NCBI GenBank assembly: GCA_030673735.1
Contig: DAOVIK010000019.1
Location: 1-12,946 of the forward strand
Length of the DNA: 12,946 nucleotides
Direction of reading: 5' to 3'
DNA from: Anaerolineae bacterium
GTDB taxonomy: Bacteria; Chloroflexota; Anaerolineae; Anaerolineales; E44-bin32
Position 1 is the first letter of the stretch; every line of letters begins with the position of its first letter. Of the stretch, positions 1 to 7,375 are shown in pieces. Both the position numbers and the translations under genes were made by a program. The notes beneath the pieces are model-generated. The model saw only the letters and a program-made list of their open reading frames with translations. It was not told the origin of the DNA and ran no database searches.

Positions 1-1
1 G

Positions 2-346
2 CAGCGTCTGGCTGGTCGGGGATTTGCCAATGCCACGGCGCTATGCAGCCAGGTTTCTCCGGAGACTCGGTCCGGCAATCTGAACATCGGCCGCGACTGC
101 GTGATCGCAAAGCTGGACGCGCTGGTTGAGAGACTGCAGCTCTTGCGGGATCATCTGGCTGAGGAGAATGGAAAGACGTTACTCGAGGAGCTCTCCGAGG
201 CAAGTGAAGCGCACCTTAACTGGCTGCGCGCGCGGCATCGAAGACAGTGGGACGGGGATGATATTGACAGCGTCGACATCACACGCGCCACGATGCTCGG
301 CAGTTTTATTGGGTATGATCCGCAGAGACATAAGCGACGTGATTAG
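2..346 (+). CDS. tyrA: Prephenate dehydrogenase, C-terminal part (5' end outside window)
   Basis: The frame is open from the left edge to a TAG at 344-346, so only the last 114 residues are present. The N-terminal NAD(P)-binding Rossmann domain lies outside the window. The visible part starts with an AGRGFANATAL-like segment, matching the AxGFRDxTRLA motif of the TyrA helical dimerisation domain. A long helical stretch rich in Leu, Glu and Arg follows (LDALVERLQLLRDHL, then KTLLEELSEASEAH), as in the usual 'REALLxALDxLxxxLxxLRxxL' region. TyrA oxidatively decarboxylates prephenate to 4-hydroxyphenylpyruvate in tyrosine biosynthesis, in the cytoplasm. The canonical Ser-Asp-Pro segment after the first motif is replaced by VSPETRSGN, so the match is divergent and arogenate specificity cannot be excluded. 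A strong terminator follows within 60 bp, so this is the last gene of its transcript. Confidence 0.72.
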   Translation, partial: QRLAGRGFANATALCSQVSPETRSGNLNIGRDCVIAKLDALVERLQLLRDHLAEENGKTLLEELSEASEAHLNWLRARHRRQWDGDDIDSVDITRATMLGSFIGYDPQRHKRRD

Positions 347-405
347 ACATCCATTTATCTAGTGTGCTCTGACGAGCCCTACCATGGTTCGAGTTTGACT
401 CCATC

Positions 406-448
406 AAGCGCTGCGTACATCAGCACTATGTCACGCAGCGCTTTTGCG
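406..448 (+). terminator. Intrinsic terminator of tyrA
   Basis: AAGCGCTGCGT (406-416) pairs perfectly with ACGCAGCGCTT (433-443). The stem continues inward with ACAT/ATGT around one bulged C, and the loop is about 7 nt. The hairpin runs into TTTT (442-445). A TTG at 444, which could be taken as the start of the next frame, falls inside this T-tract and is therefore unlikely to be used. Confidence 0.85.
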
Positions 449-489
449 TGCGATTCTGAGTGTGCATCCGTTGCTGAGGCAACTGTGCT

Positions 490-524
490 TTGGAGTTCGT
501 TGGCAGCAGGCGTATAATCCGCTC

Positions 525-525
<1 letters not shown>
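490..525 (+). promoter_or_regulatory. Promoter with perfect -10, placing transcription start at GTG 525 (leaderless candidate)
   Basis: TATAAT (513-518) matches the -10 consensus 6/6. Seventeen bases upstream lies TTGGAG (490-495), which matches only TTG of the -35 consensus. Only six bases separate the -10 from GTG at 525, where transcription is expected to begin. No Shine-Dalgarno sequence precedes that GTG. This geometry is typical of leaderless genes. Confidence 0.6.
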
Positions 526-2000
<1,475 letters not shown>

Positions 2001-2046
2001 TCAGTTCTGGTTTCCGCTCGTCGCGTGGAATATATAGATAGAAGAG

Positions 2047-2086
2047 GCGCGGCGTTCGCATCATGCGAGCGCCGCGCAGTTTGTAA
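2047..2086 (+). terminator. GC-rich terminator hairpin after kbl, possibly bidirectional
   Basis: GCGCGGCG (2047-2054) pairs with CGCCGCGC (2070-2077). The stem continues through a T-G pair and TCGCA/TGCGA to a TCA loop, 14 pairs in all. On the plus strand AGTTTGT follows, a short T-rich tail. On the minus strand a pyrimidine-rich CTCTTCTATC follows. The hairpin sits between kbl and a convergent minus-strand small ORF and could end both. Confidence 0.7.
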
Positions 2087-2123
2087 TCCGGAAGAAATGC
2101 GAAATGCCAGGGCTATGTATGCA

Positions 2124-2333
2124 TCATCGAGACGAGGAAACGCTCTCCCACGGACACTTGGTTTGATCGAAATGGTCACAGTGTTCAGCGCTGGAGCAGC
2201 GGTACGCCAGCACACGGGGTGGCTGGTCCGGCAAGGTGTCCGATGCAAACACCAGCCGCGACTGTAGCGTGACTTCTTCGTTCATCGCCTCACAGCGAGT
2301 CTGCTTGACTGTGCGCCATGATTCCCAAGCCAT
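2124..2333 (-). CDS. Small cysteine-containing protein, unknown function
   Basis: A 69-residue frame starting at ATG 2333, preceded by GGAGAGGAG with about 8 nt spacing. I do not recognise a family. The C-terminal half looks protein-like: DTLPDQPPRVLAYRC followed by C46-x5-C52-x7-C60, with His51 and His54 between, plus Cys14 near the N-terminus. This could bind a metal or form disulfides. There is no signal peptide or membrane segment. The frame extends upstream to a TTG at 2399 without a stop, but the RBS favours 2333. A weak promoter-like pair (TTGCAT 2399-2394, TAGATT 2377-2372, 16-nt spacer) lies just upstream. The gene converges on kbl, with the GC-rich hairpin between them. It may be spurious: it is short and no homology search was possible. 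Confidence 0.42.
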   Translation of the reverse strand: MAWESWRTVKQTRCEAMNEEVTLQSRLVFASDTLPDQPPRVLAYRCSSAEHCDHFDQTKCPWESVSSSR

Positions 2334-2516
2334 TGGAGAATCTCCTCTCCAGCTAACGGGGCTGTCCAAGAAATCTACATCAAATGACGCACGATGCAAA
2401 GTGATGGGCTTCCGCTCTGGAGAATCTGATCGAACCTAAGCAGGACCCGAGAAGACAGAACGACTTATCACGCTTGCGCACTGGATAATGGAGTTTGGAA
2501 ACCTACTCGCAACGGA

Positions 2517-2900
2517 TCACCGGATGCCGGTGTCGATATCGATATCCAGGCGGGTGATCTGACCGCTGAAGATCTCGATTTCCCGTGGAAGATTTTCGCC
2601 TCGTTCTATCTCGCCGGCGGCAATGTCGACCATGTAGCGGCCGACAGGAAGGACCACCTGATAGGTCCCGTCATCCTCTATCGAGACCCGTGCGATCTCC
2701 CTGCGCCCGTCTTGGGAAAGCACTAAGATTTTTCGTGCGGCGTAGAGTTCAGGCCAAGGAGTTGGCTCTTGCTCGCCCTCGCGCAGTGCGGGCACCAGCG
2801 GGCCAATAGTCACGTCTCCTGCCAACACTCCGGTCTCTTTGGGAATCGCCGTGCAGGCGCTGGCAAGGATCAACACCGCAACTATCAGGAATCTCTTCAT
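2517..2900 (-). CDS. Putative lipoprotein with transthyretin-like/carboxypeptidase-regulatory-like fold
   Basis: 127 residues. The N-terminus MKRFLIVAVLILASAC is a basic start, a hydrophobic core and a lipobox-like ASAC, so Cys16 would be lipidated and the protein anchored on the outer face of the membrane. The remainder (about 25-127) is predicted beta-rich: AGDVTIGPLVPAL, KILVLSQDGRREIARVSIEDDGTYQVVLPVGRYMVDI, then a short tail. The 'DGTYQVVLPVGRYMVDI' segment resembles the strand-turn-strand of carboxypeptidase-regulatory or transthyretin-like domains (…G.Y…LPPG.Y.v.i). I cannot name a substrate or partner. The ATG is preceded by CGGAG at about 7 nt. The gene stands alone: the next genes on this strand are almost 400 bp upstream and 180 bp downstream. 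Confidence 0.75.
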   Translation of the reverse strand: MKRFLIVAVLILASACTAIPKETGVLAGDVTIGPLVPALREGEQEPTPWPELYAARKILVLSQDGRREIARVSIEDDGTYQVVLPVGRYMVDIAAGEIERGENLPREIEIFSGQITRLDIDIDTGIR

Positions 2901-3295
2901 GATTGGCTCCGATCTTCCCGCTAATCACATATCATCGCGGTTTAAGAGCACTCCGCCTCTTGATCAATAAACGCCAAACGTGCAGCTTAAGTTCCCACAC
3001 GAGTGAGACACATTAGTGCCATACGTGGACCAGGATTCGGAAAAGGCCGCTGGAAGGGTTTGGAGGGAAAAAGAACGGCCCCGGCAAGGCGCATTGAGTG
3101 AGTAGGAGGATGTAGGGAGGAGTGTTCGATCAGCCAGGGCCAGCCAATTCTACACCATTATTTGAAAATCCTGCATTCCACAAATGAGAATTTCGTGAGC
3201 GTCCTCATGCGCCCAGGATAAGCGCCTGACCGATTGCCATCGGCAAGTATTTGCGTTAGGTAGTAGCAATTGGAGAAAACGAGCGGATGCGGATC
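2901..3295. other. Intergenic region, no gene recognised
   Basis: 395 bp between the lipoprotein gene and the end of the radical SAM operon, both on the minus strand. No frame looks coding. A small inverted repeat, CCGAT-TGCC-ATCGG, lies at 3230-3243 downstream of the operon but has no T-tract. A weak promoter-like pair for the lipoprotein is visible on the minus strand (TTGATC, 17 nt, TAAACC). Nothing else is supported. Confidence 0.5.
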
Positions 3296-3619
3296 TCAGA
3301 ATTGGAAGCGGGAACTACGAGGAACGACGCGGCGTGCGTAGTTGACGACAAGCTCCTGGAGACGGGCCTCGAGATTCTTGAACGTCACAGACGAAAGGAT
3401 GTGCTCCAGTGTGTCCAAGTCCTGAGCGATGAAACCGGTGAGACGCAGTGGATACGAGCCGTATGCCGTGTACCAAGCATCGCACATGGTCAGCCCCAGC
3501 TGTTCCATGGCGGGAACGAACTCTCCCAATACGTAGCGGAAGTAGGCCTCTCGATGCTCCGGGATGGGATCGTAGGTCAGGAGAAGTTTTACTGGATTGT
3601 GATTACCTTCGACGCCCAT
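3296..3619 (-). CDS. Conserved small protein of unknown function (ferredoxin-like/NIPSNAP-like fold suspected)
   Basis: 107 residues from ATG 3619; a G-rich tract (GGGTGGG) just upstream may serve as RBS. The frame extends to 3751, but that extension overlaps the radical SAM gene in another frame and looks non-coding. The sequence begins with a strand, VKLLLTYDPIPE. It continues with REAYFRYVLGEFVPAMEQLGL (helix), TMCDAWYTAYGSYPLRLTGFIAQD (strands) and LDTLEHILSSVTFKNLEARLQELVVNYARRVVP (helix with a Tyr-Ala-Arg-Arg end). That beta-alpha-beta-beta-alpha order, and the 'aWyTayGsyPLRL' centre, resemble dimeric alpha/beta-barrel proteins such as NIPSNAP or DUF families. I infer a fold, not a function. 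It follows the radical SAM gene by 31 bp on the same strand, so the two are probably co-transcribed. Confidence 0.7.
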   Translation of the reverse strand: MGVEGNHNPVKLLLTYDPIPEHREAYFRYVLGEFVPAMEQLGLTMCDAWYTAYGSYPLRLTGFIAQDLDTLEHILSSVTFKNLEARLQELVVNYARRVVPRSSRFQF

Positions 3620-3650
3620 TGTCCCACCCCCCAATTTGCCTTTTGCCTCG

Positions 3651-4778
3651 CTAGCGTATTGGTCTTGGTCCACGAAAGGACATAGCCCCCACTGCTTGGG
3701 TGTGGACCGAGCTCGCCTTTGGAGGCCAGATTCCGGGGACCACATGCCCACATTGCGGGCAAGCCCCCACGTCGTTGATGTGGTATCCCGTGATGAAAAA
3801 TCCCAGCCGCTCGATCAACGTCGCATTGCAGCTGGGGCAGAAGGTGTTCTCGTAAGTTGACACGCGGCCGGGAAGGTTTCCAGCGTACACAAAACGCAAG
3901 CCTGCTTCTTGTCCGATTTCGGCCGCGCGGATCAAGGTCTTCACCGGAGTGCTGTCCTTATCGGTAACCTTGTAGTTCGGGTGGAAAGCGGTCACGTGCC
4001 AGGGAATGTCAGCAGAAACTGAGGCGATGAAGCGCCCTGTGTCCATAAGTTCATCGCTGCTGTCATTCATGCCGGGAACGACCAGCGTGACCACTTCGAC
4101 CCAGAATCCCATCTCGTGTGCCAGTTGAATGGTGTCAAGTACATTTTGTAGCACACCGCCCAGTCGGCGGTACTGCTTATCCTGCATGGATTTCAGATCG
4201 ATCTTGATGGCGGCCATGTAGGGCGCCAGGCGTTCGAGCACTTCGCGCGTGGCGTTGCCATTGGAGACGTAGGCGCACTTGAGGCCTGCCTCAACCGCAA
4301 GCTTGAAGATTGCCAATGCCCACTCGGAGGTGATCAACGGCTCGTTGTAGGAGGAGGCAACCACGCTGGCGCCCATCTTAACACCGTAGGCAACGACTTC
4401 CTCCGGGGAGATGCGGCGCAAGTAATTGCCTGCAACATCGGAGGCGGGATCGCGCAATGCTTGCGAGGAAACCCAGTTCTGACAGAAAGAGCAGTGGAAG
4501 TCGCAGCCCAACATGCCGAAGGTAAGGGCATCGGAAGCCGGCAGCACATGGTAGAAGGGCTTCTTCTCGATGGGATCGCTCTGCAAGGCCGCAACGTAGC
4601 CCCACGGAACGCGCAGTATACCGTCTTGATTGAAGCGCACTTTGCAGATGCCACGTTTGCCTGGACGGACAAAACAACGATGCGCGCAGGCGACACAGCG
4701 CACGGCGTCATCGTCGGCGCGCTCGTGGAATTCTCCCACCTCGGTCATCGAATCGAGCAGTTCGGCAAGCGTGGTCAT
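3651..4778 (-). CDS. amrS: AmmeMemoRadiSam-system-type radical SAM enzyme
   Basis: 375 residues from ATG 4778. An ATG at 4793 is in frame but overlaps the TATAAT promoter element, so it is not the likely start. Order of elements: N-terminal Cys cluster C28-x2-C31-x3-C35 and C45 (CVACAHRCFVRPGKRGIC); core radical SAM motif C92-x3-C96-x2-C99 (CDFHCSFCQ), which binds the 4Fe-4S cluster and SAM; family signature SSYNEPLI; KIDLKSM; HVTAFHPNYK; and a C-terminal zinc-ribbon-like pair C314-x2-C317 and C340-x2-C343. This matches the 'AmmeMemoRadiSam system radical SAM enzyme' family (related to pyruvate formate-lyase activating enzymes). Members usually occur with AMMECR1 and Memo proteins, and their substrate is not established. 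Neither partner is in this window. The C-terminus has about 20 extra residues past the ribbon. A small unknown gene follows and is probably in the same operon. Confidence 0.85.
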   Translation of the reverse strand: MTTLAELLDSMTEVGEFHERADDDAVRCVACAHRCFVRPGKRGICKVRFNQDGILRVPWGYVAALQSDPIEKKPFYHVLPASDALTFGMLGCDFHCSFCQNWVSSQALRDPASDVAGNYLRRISPEEVVAYGVKMGASVVASSYNEPLITSEWALAIFKLAVEAGLKCAYVSNGNATREVLERLAPYMAAIKIDLKSMQDKQYRRLGGVLQNVLDTIQLAHEMGFWVEVVTLVVPGMNDSSDELMDTGRFIASVSADIPWHVTAFHPNYKVTDKDSTPVKTLIRAAEIGQEAGLRFVYAGNLPGRVSTYENTFCPSCNATLIERLGFFITGYHINDVGACPQCGHVVPGIWPPKASSVHTQAVGAMSFRGPRPIR

Positions 4779-4791
4779 AGCAGTGGGAATC

Positions 4792-4800
4792 ATTATAACA
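4792..4800 (-). promoter_or_regulatory. Extended -10 promoter of amrS
   Basis: On the minus strand TGTTATAAT is a perfect extended -10 (TG-n-TATAAT). No -35 is recognisable. Transcription would start near 4785, about 6 nt before ATG 4778, giving a near-leaderless mRNA without Shine-Dalgarno sequence. Confidence 0.6.
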
Positions 4801-4811
4801 AACGCGACTCA

Positions 4812-4825
4812 CTTGCCGCGGCAAG
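4812..4825. promoter_or_regulatory. Perfect 14-bp palindrome between divergent promoters, candidate operator
   Basis: CTTGCCGCGGCAAG is its own reverse complement. It lies between the -10 of amrS (4792-4797, minus) and the -10 of mobA (4829-4834, plus). Its centre is about 22 bp upstream of the predicted mobA start site and about 33 bp upstream of that of amrS. A dimeric protein bound here would cover both promoters. Confidence 0.45.
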
Positions 4826-4828
4826 CAT

Positions 4829-4841
4829 TACAATGGGCTTA
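4829..4841 (+). promoter_or_regulatory. -10 element of mobA, leaderless candidate
   Basis: TACAAT (4829-4834) matches the -10 consensus 5/6 and ends six bases before the mobA ATG at 4841, the same spacing seen at GTG 525. No convincing -35 is present, and no Shine-Dalgarno precedes the ATG. Confidence 0.5.
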
Positions 4842-5428
4842 TGGTGACGGTTTCAATCCAGGCTGGAGGGCTTTCAACTCGCATACCCGAAGACAAGGCG
4901 CTCATGCCGCTGGCCGGCAAGCCACTGATCGAGCATGTGCTGCAGCGCGTAGAGGGGCTGGGGGATGAGTTGCTGATAACCACCAACCGGCCCGAAGCCT
5001 ACGCTCATTTGGGTGCGCGGCTGGTGAGTGATTCAACCCCCGGCGCTGGCCCGTTGGGCGGACTGCAAACCGCTCTGCGAGCCGCAAGCGGCAAGGCCGT
5101 GCTCGTGGTCGCTTGCGATATGCCCTTTGTGGAACGCGGATTATTGGAGCACATGCTCGATATGATATCCGACGCGGACGTGGTTATCCCGAGAAAGGAT
5201 GGCCTTATTGAGCCGCTGCAGGCTGTCTATGCGCGTCATTGCTTGCCAGCGGTTGAGAAAGCCCTCCAAAAAGGCGAGCAACGTGTAGTGAGCTTCTTTC
5301 CTGAGGTGCGCGTCCTCAACGTCGAGGGGGAGACTTTGGAACGCCTCGATCCTGATGAGTTGAGCTTCTTCAATATCAACACGCCGGAAGACTTGGAGAG
5401 AGCCGAGGCACTGCTGCGCGCCAAGTAG
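4841..5428 (+). CDS. mobA: Molybdenum cofactor guanylyltransferase
   Basis: 195 residues, normal length for MobA. It joins GMP from GTP to molybdopterin to make the guanine-dinucleotide form of the molybdenum cofactor, in the cytoplasm. The N-terminal nucleotide-binding loop is IQAGGLSTRIPEDKAL (GG at 9-10, Arg14, Lys19). The usual 'RMGxDK' reads 'RIPEDK', a small deviation. GPLGGL (70-75) and VVACDMPFV with Asp93 are the guanine and metal-binding signatures. FFNINTPEDLERAE near the C-terminus is the typical end of the family. Other nucleotidyltransferases of this fold (IspD, MocA) are less likely given CDMP and the NINTPEDL end. No other molybdenum cofactor gene or molybdoenzyme is in the window. 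The gene is divergent from amrS and shares a 62-bp control region with it. Confidence 0.85.
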   Translation: MVTVSIQAGGLSTRIPEDKALMPLAGKPLIEHVLQRVEGLGDELLITTNRPEAYAHLGARLVSDSTPGAGPLGGLQTALRAASGKAVLVVACDMPFVERGLLEHMLDMISDADVVIPRKDGLIEPLQAVYARHCLPAVEKALQKGEQRVVSFFPEVRVLNVEGETLERLDPDELSFFNINTPEDLERAEALLRAK

Positions 5429-5828
5429 ATCCTGGATGAGCACCTAGATGCTGGCAGGTAGGCAGTGAAAATCAGGCTGCTTCTTGGCAGCGGAGTGTTC
5501 CTACGATATCCGAGAGATCGGGCTGCTCGTGGGATCCGCCTTGTGCATCGAGAAATGCTCTTAAAGACATGCAAACATCTAGGTGAGGGGGGCACCCAGA
5601 TGTTTGCATGTTGAAACTAGTATACCTAAAACCGATTGTCAGTCAAGTGCGCAGTAGCAGGATGTTGGCCACTTTTGCAGCCTTATTGCCAGGCTAACCC
5701 AGTTCCCCATTCATATTTCCAGACGAACTGCACCGATAACATGACGGCTGTCTTAAAGAAAGGGATGGATTCCACTTCGGCGTCACCGTATCCACCCGTA
5801 AACTAGGTCCAATCGGTGTGAGATTTCA
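5429..5828. other. 400-bp intergenic region, no gene recognised
   Basis: No frame here looks coding. It contains one long hairpin (5567-5611, listed separately) and two small ones: GCTGC-ttcttg-GCAGC at 5476-5491 and CCGA-gaga-TCGG at 5510-5521. Neither small one has a T-tract. The promoter of the downstream cNMP-domain gene must lie here or close by; I see only a poor TAAACT at 5799-5804. Confidence 0.5.
5567..5611. repeat. Long imperfect hairpin of unknown role
   Basis: ACATGCAAACATCT (5567-5580) pairs perfectly with AGATGTTTGCATGT (5598-5611). After one mismatch, GGTG/CACC adds four pairs around an A-G6 loop. Neither side has a clear T-tract, so it does not look like a standard terminator. 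It is 138 bp past mobA and 217 bp before the next gene. Confidence 0.7.
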
Positions 5829-6308
5829 ATGCCAGACATTCGCGAACTGCTGCAAAACCTGCCCCTTCTCAGCGGCTTGGCGCCAGACGACATGGATCTC
5901 CTGGCTGGCTTGTTCCGTCTAGAATCCTATGCGGACGGGTCGATCATCTTCGGTCAAGGGGATCGTGCTGACAAGCTTTTTGTGCTCTTGACAGGAAAGG
6001 TCGAAATCCGTTTCAAACCTGATGATGGCGAAACTCTCACCGTGACGACAATAGACAGCGGCGGGGTCTTTGGCTGGTCGGCAGCCCTGGGCCGCAAGAC
6101 TTACACATCTTGCGCAGTCTGCGTGGAGGACAGCAAAGCCTTACATGTGGAGGGCAAGCTGCTTCGCCAACTGATCGAGGAGCATCCCACAACTGGTGTG
6201 GTAATCTTGGACAGGCTGGCTACCGTGATCGCTGAACGGCTGCGCAACACGCATGCCCAGGTGAAAACCTTGCTCAAAGATGCCATGCACCCAGAGATCG
6301 ACCAATAA
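5829..6308 (+). CDS. Stand-alone cyclic-nucleotide-binding-like domain protein
   Basis: 159 residues. The whole protein is one CRP-type beta-roll plus C-helix: DGSIIFGQGDRADKLFVLLTGKVEI (about 37-61) is the classic first half, and LDRLATVIAERLRNTHAQV the dimerisation helix. It stops there: the DNA-binding helix-turn-helix of CRP/FNR proteins is absent. In the phosphate-binding cassette the usual FGE…R-S/T-A reads FGWSAALGRKTYTSCAV, with Trp for the Glu that contacts the ribose. Binding of cAMP is therefore doubtful, and another ligand or none is possible. It likely acts as a sensor or protein-interaction module in the cytoplasm. The start is ATG 5829 after a weak GGTGTGAG. The NifU-type gene begins 28 bp after its stop, so the two probably form an operon. 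Confidence 0.78.
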   Translation: MPDIRELLQNLPLLSGLAPDDMDLLAGLFRLESYADGSIIFGQGDRADKLFVLLTGKVEIRFKPDDGETLTVTTIDSGGVFGWSAALGRKTYTSCAVCVEDSKALHVEGKLLRQLIEEHPTTGVVILDRLATVIAERLRNTHAQVKTLLKDAMHPEIDQ

Positions 6309-6336
6309 GGATTTCGCTGGATCGGGGAGGTGAGAG

Positions 6337-6600
6337 ATGGCAGAAGCCGATATCCACAGTCATCAAGTCGACGCTACGCCAAAGGAGCGCATGAAGAAGC
6401 TGATCGATTCGCTCAGCGCCTATATCGAGCAATATCACGGCGGCTGGGTGCGCTTCGTTGATTTCGACGGCGAGGTCCTGAAGGTCGAGATGGGAGGCGC
6501 CTGCCAGGGGTGCAGTCTCTCCGAAACTACACTGCATGGCTGGGTCAAAGGAACGGTGCGTCAATTCTTCCCCGAACTGAAGAACATCGAAGAGGTCTAG
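6337..6600 (+). CDS. NifU-type iron-sulfur scaffold domain protein
   Basis: 87 residues, a stand-alone NifU C-terminal domain (Nfu type). Such proteins assemble or carry Fe-S clusters to client proteins in the cytoplasm. The signature is GGACQGCSLSETTL with the cluster ligands Cys56 and Cys59, after a helix (KERMKKLIDSLSAYI) and the strand GGWVRFVDFDGEVLKVEM. In canonical members the first strand reads 'GGDVELVDIDGxVVxVRLxGACxGCPxSxxTL', so the match is close over its whole length. The N-terminal 15 residues are an unconserved His-containing tail. A strong RBS (GGAGGTGAG, 6326-6334) sets the start at ATG 6337. It follows the cNMP-domain gene by 28 bp; that partner is unusual for an Fe-S carrier. 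Confidence 0.87.
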   Translation: MAEADIHSHQVDATPKERMKKLIDSLSAYIEQYHGGWVRFVDFDGEVLKVEMGGACQGCSLSETTLHGWVKGTVRQFFPELKNIEEV

Positions 6601-6645
6601 CGGACCAGCATTTCGCGTAACTCCGGTCCGGTTCCCGGAGATAGC

Positions 6646-7296
6646 TCAGCCCTCGCTGCTGCCCTCGGATTGCAGAATTACAGTAGGTATGGAACTCAGA
6701 TCGCGGAAGCGCTCAGCATCCTCGAGCGTGCCCGCAACACCGCTGGCGTAGTGCATGGGAACCGCGACCTTGGGGGAAATGGCCTTGGCTGCCTCGACAG
6801 CTTCCTCGGCAGTCATTACGTAGACCCCGCTAACCGGCAGCAAAGCCACGTCGCACGACAATCCTTCCATCTCGGGGATGTTATCGGAGTCCCCGGCGAA
6901 GTACAGTCGCTCTCCTGCGATCGTAAGCACATAGCCCACATGCTGAGCCTGTTTGGGATGGAACGGCTTATCGAGATTGTAAGCCGGCACGGCCGCCACC
7001 TCGATGTCGCCAACCGTTGTGCTCTCGCCCGGGCGAAGCACGGTCACAGGAGCGGACAGCTTCCCAGCCGATGATGTATCGGTGATCACGGTCGTATGCT
7101 CGCCGCGTATCAGGTCCACGTCCTGCGGTGAGCAGTGATCGGAGTGCTCATGGCTGACAAGGATCAGATCCGCTAGGGGGCTGTCCTTTGGAAGGCGCCA
7201 TGGATCGAGGTACACGACTGGTGGCCCGTCCAATCGAAAGCTATCGTGCCCTAACCAATGCAACCGTTTCAGCAAGAGCGGAAGATCGTTTGACAT
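6646..7296 (-). CDS. Metallo-beta-lactamase-fold hydrolase (UPF0173/UlaG-like)
   Basis: 216 residues from ATG 7296, chosen because GAGGAGG lies 5-6 nt upstream. An in-frame ATG at 7329 has no such site. The metal-binding motif HEHSDH (His49, His51, Asp53, His54) follows the strand ADLILVS. Later ligands are seen in LYFAGDSDN (Asp) and KVAVPMHYAS (His). The order and the short length match the small MBL-fold hydrolases of the UPF0173/UlaG group, metal-dependent cytoplasmic enzymes of mostly unknown substrate. Phosphodiester, lactone or nucleotide-derived substrates are all known in the superfamily. It lies 79 bp downstream of a DNPH1-like gene on the same strand, so co-transcription is likely. 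It converges on the NifU-type gene, with only 45 bp between the stops. Confidence 0.8.
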   Translation of the reverse strand: MSNDLPLLLKRLHWLGHDSFRLDGPPVVYLDPWRLPKDSPLADLILVSHEHSDHCSPQDVDLIRGEHTTVITDTSSAGKLSAPVTVLRPGESTTVGDIEVAAVPAYNLDKPFHPKQAQHVGYVLTIAGERLYFAGDSDNIPEMEGLSCDVALLPVSGVYVMTAEEAVEAAKAISPKVAVPMHYASGVAGTLEDAERFRDLSSIPTVILQSEGSSEG

Positions 7297-7375
7297 GCCT
7301 GCCTCCTCATGGATGGCCGAACGCTTCAATTGCGCTCAACGATCCGTGGTCTTCGTAAACAGGGACCGCTCACTT

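Noticed and set aside
444..524. N-terminal extension of the GIY-YIG frame to TTG 444
   Set aside because: The TTG is in the T-tract of the tyrA terminator, upstream of the promoter at 490-518, and the extra 27 residues show no domain match.
3287..3685. Plus-strand 132-codon frame over the small unknown gene
   Set aside because: The minus-strand reading has regular helix-strand patterning and sits in the radical SAM operon. The plus-strand frame crosses the operon junction and resembles nothing.
5236..5595. Minus-strand 119-codon frame over the end of mobA
   Set aside because: Ser/Arg-rich antisense translation without RBS, running into the long hairpin.
6601..6640. Terminator between the NifU-type and MBL genes
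   Set aside because: Two alternative 6-bp stems exist (CGGACC/GGTCCG and CTCCGG/CCGGAG), but neither is followed by a T-tract on either strand.
7297..7329. Longer MBL protein starting at ATG 7329
   Set aside because: The strong GAGGAGG is placed for ATG 7296, and the 11 extra residues are not family-like.
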